Below, piece by piece: positions 57,344-64,000 of a DNA stretch of 64,000 nt. Position 1 is the first letter of the stretch; every line of letters starts with the position of its first letter. Location of the stretch: positions 54,601,564 to 54,665,563 of the forward strand of contig JARZZO010000010.1 of assembly GCA_030544215.1 (NCBI GenBank), in the 5' to 3' direction. Source of the DNA: Zantedeschia hybrid cultivar. Lineage: Eukaryota; Streptophyta; Magnoliopsida; Alismatales; Araceae. Made by a program: the position numbers and the translations under genes. The notes beneath the pieces were generated by a model. That model did no database searches. It was not told the origin of the DNA and was given only the letters and a program-made list of their open reading frames with translations.

Positions 57344-60247
57344 AGAAATAAGCAGGCATTTGCTGTTAATGTCATTTATATGAGCGAGAGCTCATCCGGG
57401 TATCATCCCGAGGAAGAAGTGGTGAGGCCCTCTCCGGAGCGTGAGGCAACACCAATATATACCCCAGCAACCCCTCCCCCTGAGGACTCGGTCATGGCGG
57501 TATTGGAAAAAATCCAGACAAGCCTGACACGACTCTCATGTCAACAGGAAAAGCTTACCCAGATGATGGAGGGACTCTCCAGGCAATTTTCAGAAACTCT
57601 GTCATTCAACAAGGTTGACAGATTCTTCTCTTCTGAAGGGATGGAATCGGATCCCGATCGTCCTTCAAGGAAAAGAGGCAAACAGGCTATGTTTCCTAGA
57701 GAGGACTCGGAAACATACCGCCAAGAAGAAACCACCTCTTATAGAAGAAACTATGAAAGCGTAAGAATAGCCGAAAGAGGGCGTCAAGCCAGGCGAATGG
57801 TCGATAAAGAGGCTGGAATACGCTTCAGAAATTCACTAACTCTAAGGGAAAGGCGCGCAAAGCCCTACTCATTCCCCAAAGACAAAGTTCGTGAACTTTT
57901 CCGACTTTGTATGAAAAAGAAAGTCATCGTTCTTCCAAAGCCAAGAAGGGAGGAAGAGATGCATATGACAGATGATCCTAATTTCTGTCAATACCATCGT
58001 GCCCTTGGGCACCGAACAGAGCATTGCTTCGTCCTCAAGGATGAGATAGAAAAATTAATCCAAGAAGGACAAATAAATATGGGGAAGTATCTGGTTGATC
58101 CCCCACAACCTTATGTGACTAATTACTCTGTGAATATGATCCATAAGTTCTCCTCCAATATGAAGAACGTCACAGATAGTACATATAAGGGAATGGCACT
58201 CGATGGCCCGCTCACCCTTTGCGCCATTGATGCTGTGGCAGCAATAGCCACGAGAATACGAATGTTGGACATGAATTGTCAACAAGAAGATCCGGAGGTG
58301 GGTCCCTCCAAAAAGTTCGTAAAGGAAATATTCGGCGAATATCAAATGTTGCCAGATTCGATGGTCGAGCAAGCTGTCAAAGTTACTCTTGATCACGATC
58401 AGCCGGAAAGTCCGTGGACTAAGGCAAAGAAGAAAAAGAAGCCTAAAATGGCTAAATCCTTGCAAACACATACGGCAAAAGGGAAAGTTGTGGTTCATTT
58501 CGACCCACTTCCAGAAATGCCGGTCCAACTCAGCTTCATTCATGAAGCGGCAAGGGGAAAGAAACAAGAAAAGAATAGAAAAAGAAGTGAGAAGAGAAGG
58601 CTAAAGAAGCAAGAAATGCTCGCTAATGCCATAAATATGTCTGAAGACAAAAACTCGCCACTTCGGAGGCTGCAGAAAATCATCGATGAATTAGAAGAAT
58701 ATCAGCCAAGTCGGCCCACAGATGATGTCCCTCTGAATCAATATATTCCATGGGAAGAGTTCGACCGACGAGCTCGCCTCAGAGCGTGGCTGTTGGACCT
58801 CCAGGGCCGCATGCGAAAGGCTAGTGAGGACGAACTCTCCGTTCCGGACGATGTTAGCTTATTCTGGGATGACGGGCTAACAATGGAAAATATAGAGCAA
58901 CAATATCGAGCCTGTCATGTGGTGTCGGCTCAACTGCAAGATATCCCCAGTGGCGAAGCGAGACACGCTCCACCGGAAACCGGAACCCCTTTGGCTACCT
59001 ATCAAAGGAAGGGGAACCGGAGAAATCAGAATAAAGGCCGAGGTCGAGACCGCAATAGCGATCGGGATGAGAATCAACCCAACCAAGATAAGATCATCTA
59101 CTTCAGGGGAGAAACCCCAGGGCCAATTCCAAGGCCAGAAATCCGGGGTAATATCCGCTTCTGCCCTTCTTTTGATGAAGAAGAATGTTCTCCGCAAGCA
59201 GAAAATGCTCCATCCATCAAGGAATCAGGAGAGATAAACCCTTTGGTCCAGCCAAATCCCGCAGAGGGAGTCGAGACCTTGGCAGAATTATTCGCCAAAG
59301 AAGTACAAATTGATCCTACAAAAGGGGAAATACAGACAGAAGAATCCCCGACTTCTGGGGAGCAGTCAAAGGCCTTGAAGGAGACCCTTCACAGTATGGC
59401 GGAAATAATGCCTCCTATCGAACAAGCCCGAGCCAGGGCGGATCGAAAGGTGTTGCAGAATATGAAGAGAATGCCAGCATCCCTTAGCATATGGGAAGCA
59501 ATAGCCTTGAGCAAAGAATTAAGGGAGGCGTTGATTACTACCTTACAAAATCCCGAAACATATGAGGTTCATATGGCCGAAATAAGAGCTCAAGCATATG
59601 AAACATATGAGGCTACGGTAGCTTTTACCGATGATGACATGCTGTTATCATCGCCATGCCACAATAGACCGCTATACATGCGGGGTAAAATCAATGGCCG
59701 GGAGGTCGATAGAATATTGGTAGACTCAGGCTCTGCCGTAAACATACTGCCCCTCAAAACATTTCAAGCGTTATACCTCACTCCATACATGAAAAAGGTG
59801 CAAGGCATAACGATATCGGGATTCAACCAAGAGGCGGAAGAAGCCCTTGGTCGAGTTGATGTGGAGTTATGTTTGGACGATTGGGTGACCCAAGTGTCCT
59901 TTCTTATAGTCGACTCCAATACCTCCTTCAAGGCGTTACTCGGTAGGCCTTGGTTACATAGGAATTGGGTGGTGCCTTCGACTCTCCACCAATGCCTCAA
60001 ATATACAAAGGACGGTGAGCAACACCGGATATTTGCCGATTTGGAGCCATTCAAGGCATATGACTGCCATCTGGCAGATGCACAATTATACTTCGATAAG
60101 GCCTCGGACCCGACGACCGGCGAAAGCCGTCGTAAGGGGAAGAAGATAGCCGATAAGTCTTCCGATGAGGAAGACGGAATTACAATTAACGAGGATAAGG
60201 CTGCTAGATTCCGGCAAGGAATGAAGCCCGGCAAGTCTCATCGATAG
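57344..60247 (+). pseudogene. TAT gypsy gag-pro: second zinc-knuckle module and aspartic protease
   Basis: Same frame as the preceding parts, open from 57380 to TAG at 60245 (955 codons from the first ATG). Near the start is a second 85-residue module (57860-58114) with CQYHRALGHRTEHC and KDEIEKLI, about 46 of 85 residues identical to the first. The middle is lysine-rich and shows no domain I recognise. The aspartic protease lies near the end: RILVDSGSAVNILP with the DSG triad (about 59720), and FKALLGRPWLHRNWVVPS, the flap and second part typical of retroviral-type proteases. It cleaves the polyprotein in an active element. Confidence 0.85.
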
Positions 60248-61054
60248 TCGGCTAAATTTGGCAGGCCAGCCATCAATTTGGAAGCTAATGCTATCAGCAA
60301 AGATATAGAGGCCAGCATATGCCTACCTCCCGGCCTCACAAAACCCATATTCCCCAGGGAAGTCCACACTGTGGAAGAATTGAAAACCTTCGCAGTCCGT
60401 CACAAAGACGGGCGGCGCATCATATTCTATAAGGGAGATCTCACACCAGAGGGTCCTCCCGAAGACGGTTTTGGACATGAAAATGTCCGGCCGGAAGTCG
60501 AAGAAGTGGTTCAAGAAATGGACGATATGCCCCAATATATAAGACAAATGTGCAAACGCCAAAGCATCCCAGAAAGACAAAGTGCAACCAGGAATAAATT
60601 CTTTCGAGAATTATGGCATCCTGCACAAGTCAGAGGGCAATCATCCAATCAAGATAGAAGAGGCCTTGGATATAGGCCGCGCCAGGGGTCTTCCACCCTA
60701 TATGCGATTCATATGGTGAGCCTACTATCGGAAGTAGAGGAACCAACCGGCCATATTGGACTTAACAATTCGGGAGATGGAAATGAGGGAATCCCCCTAT
60801 CTATCGAAACAGTCTCAACTGGAATAAATGCCATTTGTGAAGGGGAGCAATGTCCGGCAGGGCCTTCCCAATACACAAATAAAGGCCACGATACCAATAT
60901 GGAAAGGCAAAAAGGATCTTCGGAAGCTGCTGATGCGATCTCCCAAGGCCCGCACGGAAATACAGGCGAATGGCATGAAGCCTACTCGGCCGATATAAAT
61001 GAAGATGAGGACTTCATGTCCTCATCGATCTTCAACCAGCTCCCCGAGAGATAG
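60248..61054 (+). pseudogene. TAT gypsy spacer between protease and reverse transcriptase
   Basis: Continues the same frame after the TAG at 60245 and ends in TAG at 61052. The segment contains KPIFPREVHTVEELKTF and a low-complexity acidic tail. This type of linker precedes the reverse transcriptase in TAT elements. Pol then continues in the -1 frame, open from 61009, so the frame changes somewhere in 61009-61050. No enzymatic domain is recognised. Confidence 0.7.
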
Positions 61055-64000
61055 AGGATGGAGGACAAGCCACGGTGGACGAACTGGTAGAGATCAGTCT
61101 CGGAAAACCAGAAGACCCTCGGCCGGTTTTCCTCAGCGCCCTCCTGAGTAATAAAGAAAGACAAGCGTACACTGAACTTTTGATAGAATTCAAAGATTGT
61201 TTCGCCTGGAACTATAAAGAAATGCCTGGTCTGGACCCTTCAGTGGCGGAGCATGAATTATCAATTCTCCCTGAAGTCAAGCCGATAAAGCAAACTCAGA
61301 GGCGGATGCGCCCTGAATTAGAAATCGTGGTGAATGCCGAAGTTGACAAGATGCGAGAAGTCGACTTCATCGAAGAATGCATATACCCAATATGGCTGAC
61401 AAATATTGTGCCGGTGAAGAAAAAGAATGGCCAAGTCCGAGTCTGCATTGACTTTTGTGACTTAAATAAGGCATGTCCGAAGGACGACTTCCCATTGCCA
61501 ATAACCGAAACCATGGTGGATGTCACCACAGGATATGAAGCCTTGTCGTTTATGGACGGGTCATCGGGCTATAATCAGATCAGAATGGCCCTCAAAGATA
61601 AAAACCATACAGCCTTTCGCACTCCGAAAGGAATATTCAACTACAAAAGGATGCCCTTCGGTCTGAAAAATGCCGGTGCAACATACCAAAGGGCCATGAC
61701 CAAAATATTTGATGAGATGTTGCGTAATTTGGTCGAATGCTATGTTGATGACCTCGTCGTGAAATCTGCAAAGAAAGACGACCACCTCGGGGACTTACGA
61801 AAAGTCTTCGAAAGGCTTCGCCAATATCAACTTAAAATGAATCCCATGAAGTGCGCCTTCGGCGTCTCTAGCGGGAAGTTTTTGGGCTTCATAGTCCGAT
61901 ATAGGGGAATCGAGATCGACCCCGATAAAATCAAGGCAATCAGGGAACTGCCCCCTCCCAGGACTCTAACCGAGCTTAGATCCTTGCAAGGCAAGTTGGC
62001 TTATATCAGGAGATTTATCTCCAATCTATCTGGAAGGTGCAGGCCCTTCTCAAGATTGACGAAGAAAGGAGCCCCATTTATTTGGGACAAAGAATGCCAG
62101 AAAGCATTTGATGATATAAAGGAATATCTCCTCAAGCCGCCAGTGCTGGGGGCACCCATAAAGGGTAAACCACTCATACTCTATATCGCAACCTTAGATG
62201 CTTCTTTGGGAGCTTTACTGGTGCAAGAAAATGAGGATGGGAAAGAGCAACCGCTCTATTACCTCAGCAGGATGTTGGTGGGTCCTGAACACCGATATAC
62301 TCCAACAGAAAAGATGTGCTTGGCACTTATATTCGCCACAAAGAAGCTGAGGCATTATTTGTTGGCACATGAGGTCAAACTCATATCGCGGTTTGATCCG
62401 CTAAAATTCATGCTTCGCCAGCCTGTGTTGTCTGGGAGGTTAGGAAAATGGGCCTTACTCCTCATGGAGTTCGATATTACCTTTGTTCCCCAGAGGGCGA
62501 TAAAAGGACAAGGTATGGCCGAATTCTTGGCGGCACACCCAATTCCTGAGACTTCCCCTTTGAATAATGAATTGCCGGATGAAGAAGTCTTGCCTGCACA
62601 GAAAATACTGGACGTGCAGCAAGCAGAACTAAAGACATGGCAGCTATACTTCGATGGGACCTCGAGAACCATCATGAAGCCGGATGGCACATCGACCACA
62701 AAGGCGGGAGCTGGCTTGGTTCTAGTTACCCCGGAAGGTGGGATATTGCATCACTCATGTGCCTTAATGGAATCCCTGACCAATAATGAGGCAGAATATG
62801 AAGCTCTAATTGTAGGGCTAGAAATTGCCTTAGAAATAGGCGTCAGATGTATCCAAGTATACGGGGACTCCCTGTTGGTCATCCGACAGATTCTCGGCAT
62901 ATTCGAGGTCAGGAAGACCGAATTAATAGCTTATCATGCGTCGACCGTCCGGCTGAGCGAAAAATTCTATACCTTCGTCATAGAACATATCAGAAGAGGC
63001 CAAAATGCCCAGGCCGACGCATTAGCTAAATTAGCGGCCGCGCTTAAGTTACCTCCCGAAGGGGAGACTGAAATAGTGGTGAGAGACAGGAGACTCTTCC
63101 CTACCTCATTGAATGAAGGAGATGGTCCGACAGTATTTGAGATCAATGCACTGGAAGACCATAATACCCAAGGGGAAGATGATTGGCGTGTCCCTATCAC
63201 CAAAATAAAGAATGGCTGGCTCCCCGATAGCAAAGCCGAAAGAATCCAGCTGCTTCGAAGAGCAACTTCATATCAGCTGATAGATGGTGTGCTATATCGC
63301 CTCGTCCCTCAAGACAAAAATGCGGTTCTACTTCGGTGCCTTTCCCCAAGGGAGTCCCGCAAAATAATGAAAGAAGTTCATGCCGGGATGTGCGGAGCTC
63401 ATCAGTCAGGCGCAAAAATGAAGATCAACATCAAAAATAAAGGCTTCTATTGGCCGACCATGTTCGCAGATTGCGAGAAAATGGCGAAAAGCTGCCCTCA
63501 ATGTCAAGCCTACGGACCTATTCCTAGGCGACCTCCCAATTATTTGCACCCGACAACCCCGATATGGCCTTTCGCCCATTGGGGAATAGATGTTGTGGGT
63601 CCATTAACGCCGTCATCCCGAGGGTGTAAATATATTCTTGCCGCAACAGAATATTTTACTCGTTGGGCAGAAGCCATTCCTTTGAAGGAAGTGACCGGCG
63701 AAACGGTATCACGCTTTGTCAGACATAACATCATATACCGGTTCGGAACTCCCAGCCCGATCACATCAGATAATGGCACGCCATTCAAGAATCAAACAGT
63801 ATATAAGATGGCAGCCAAATTTCATATAGACTGGAATGCGTCTTCAGTATATTATCCCCAAGCCAATGGGATGGCAGAAGCCTTCAATAAAACCATGTGT
63901 AAACTTCTGGTGAAGATCAGTGGAGGGCGGAAGCGGGATTGGGATGAGAAGATGCATGAAGCATTATGGGCCTACCGCACTGTCTACAAAACCCCAACGG
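61009..64000 (+). CDS. TAT gypsy pol: reverse transcriptase, two RNase H, integrase (runs off edge)
   Basis: An open frame with no stop that I could find reaches the window end. The reverse transcriptase has KKKNGQVRVCIDFCDLNK, PFGLKNAGATYQRAM and the catalytic YVDD (61741-61752). A first RNase H follows near 62180-62520 (DASLGALLVQEN, TPTEKMCLALIFA). A second RNase H of the archaeal type lies at about 62640-63020 (LYFDGTSR, NNEAEYEALIVGL, YGDSLLVIRQI); the dual arrangement places the element in the TAT/Ogre group. The integrase shows a zinc-binding part (VHAGMCGAHQSG and CPQC, 63380-63510) and a core with WGIDVVGPL, ITSDNGTPF and AEAFNKTM supplying D, D and E. RT has FCDLNK where FRDLNK is usual. 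The C terminus, 3' polypurine tract and 3' LTR lie beyond the window. Confidence 0.9.

Overview
The window is nuclear DNA of a flowering plant. The evidence is a set of plant-type spliced genes (CstF-50, a C9orf85/DUF2039 homologue, a purple acid phosphatase relic), a block of chloroplast ndh DNA lying inside an intron, and dense plant transposon families (Ty1/copia, Ty3/gypsy of the TAT lineage, L1-like and RTE-like LINEs, hAT elements, MITEs). The very GC-rich first exon of the phosphatase beside AT-rich introns would fit a monocot, but the species cannot be fixed from the sequence. There is no bacterial-style operon content.

Layout. 1-13342: a degenerate copia retrotransposon on the minus strand (3' LTR cut by the window edge, polypurine tract, pol, gag, PBS, 302-bp 5' LTR). 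It is broken by two later insertions: a 6.1-kb L1-like LINE in pol (2778-8859, imperfect 15-bp target duplication) and a 2.6-kb hAT transposon in the leader (10247-12866, perfect 8-bp duplication). The hAT element carries ~152-bp tandem repeats, each with a hairpin. 13343-19701: the last part of a CstF-50 gene on the plus strand (three exons seen), with a 963-bp non-autonomous hAT element upstream. 22638-25825: a complete eight-exon DUF2039 gene on the minus strand (193 aa by my exon model), with a palindromic MITE in its long intron. 28620-32535: a decayed RTE-like LINE, a hAT-like element and a long-TIR MITE side by side.

35724-41151: a purple acid phosphatase pseudogene in two exons. Its intron has received chloroplast DNA with ndhI (5' truncated), ndhG (frameshift plus nonsense) and an open ndhE, separated by strongly AT-rich spacers. 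41290-45838: a ~30-bp-scale minisatellite interrupted by a 5'-truncated LINE with a perfect 17-bp target duplication, then ~390-bp AT-rich tandem repeats and a 0.9-kb element with 12-bp inverted ends. 46229-47108: four C-terminal exons of a plant gene I cannot name (minus strand). 47431-51640: a third LINE of the same family, minus strand.

51716-64000: a TAT-lineage gypsy element on the plus strand. It has a ~3.1-kb LTR with a TATA box, repeats and CCGGT-rich sequence, then PBS, gag with a duplicated 85-residue zinc-knuckle module, protease, reverse transcriptase, two RNase H domains and integrase. It runs off the right edge. Its gag-pro frame is interrupted by three stop codons and one frameshift before pol.

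Most of the window is therefore layered mobile DNA around four host loci. Only the CstF-50 3' part, the DUF2039 gene and the unnamed gene look functional.
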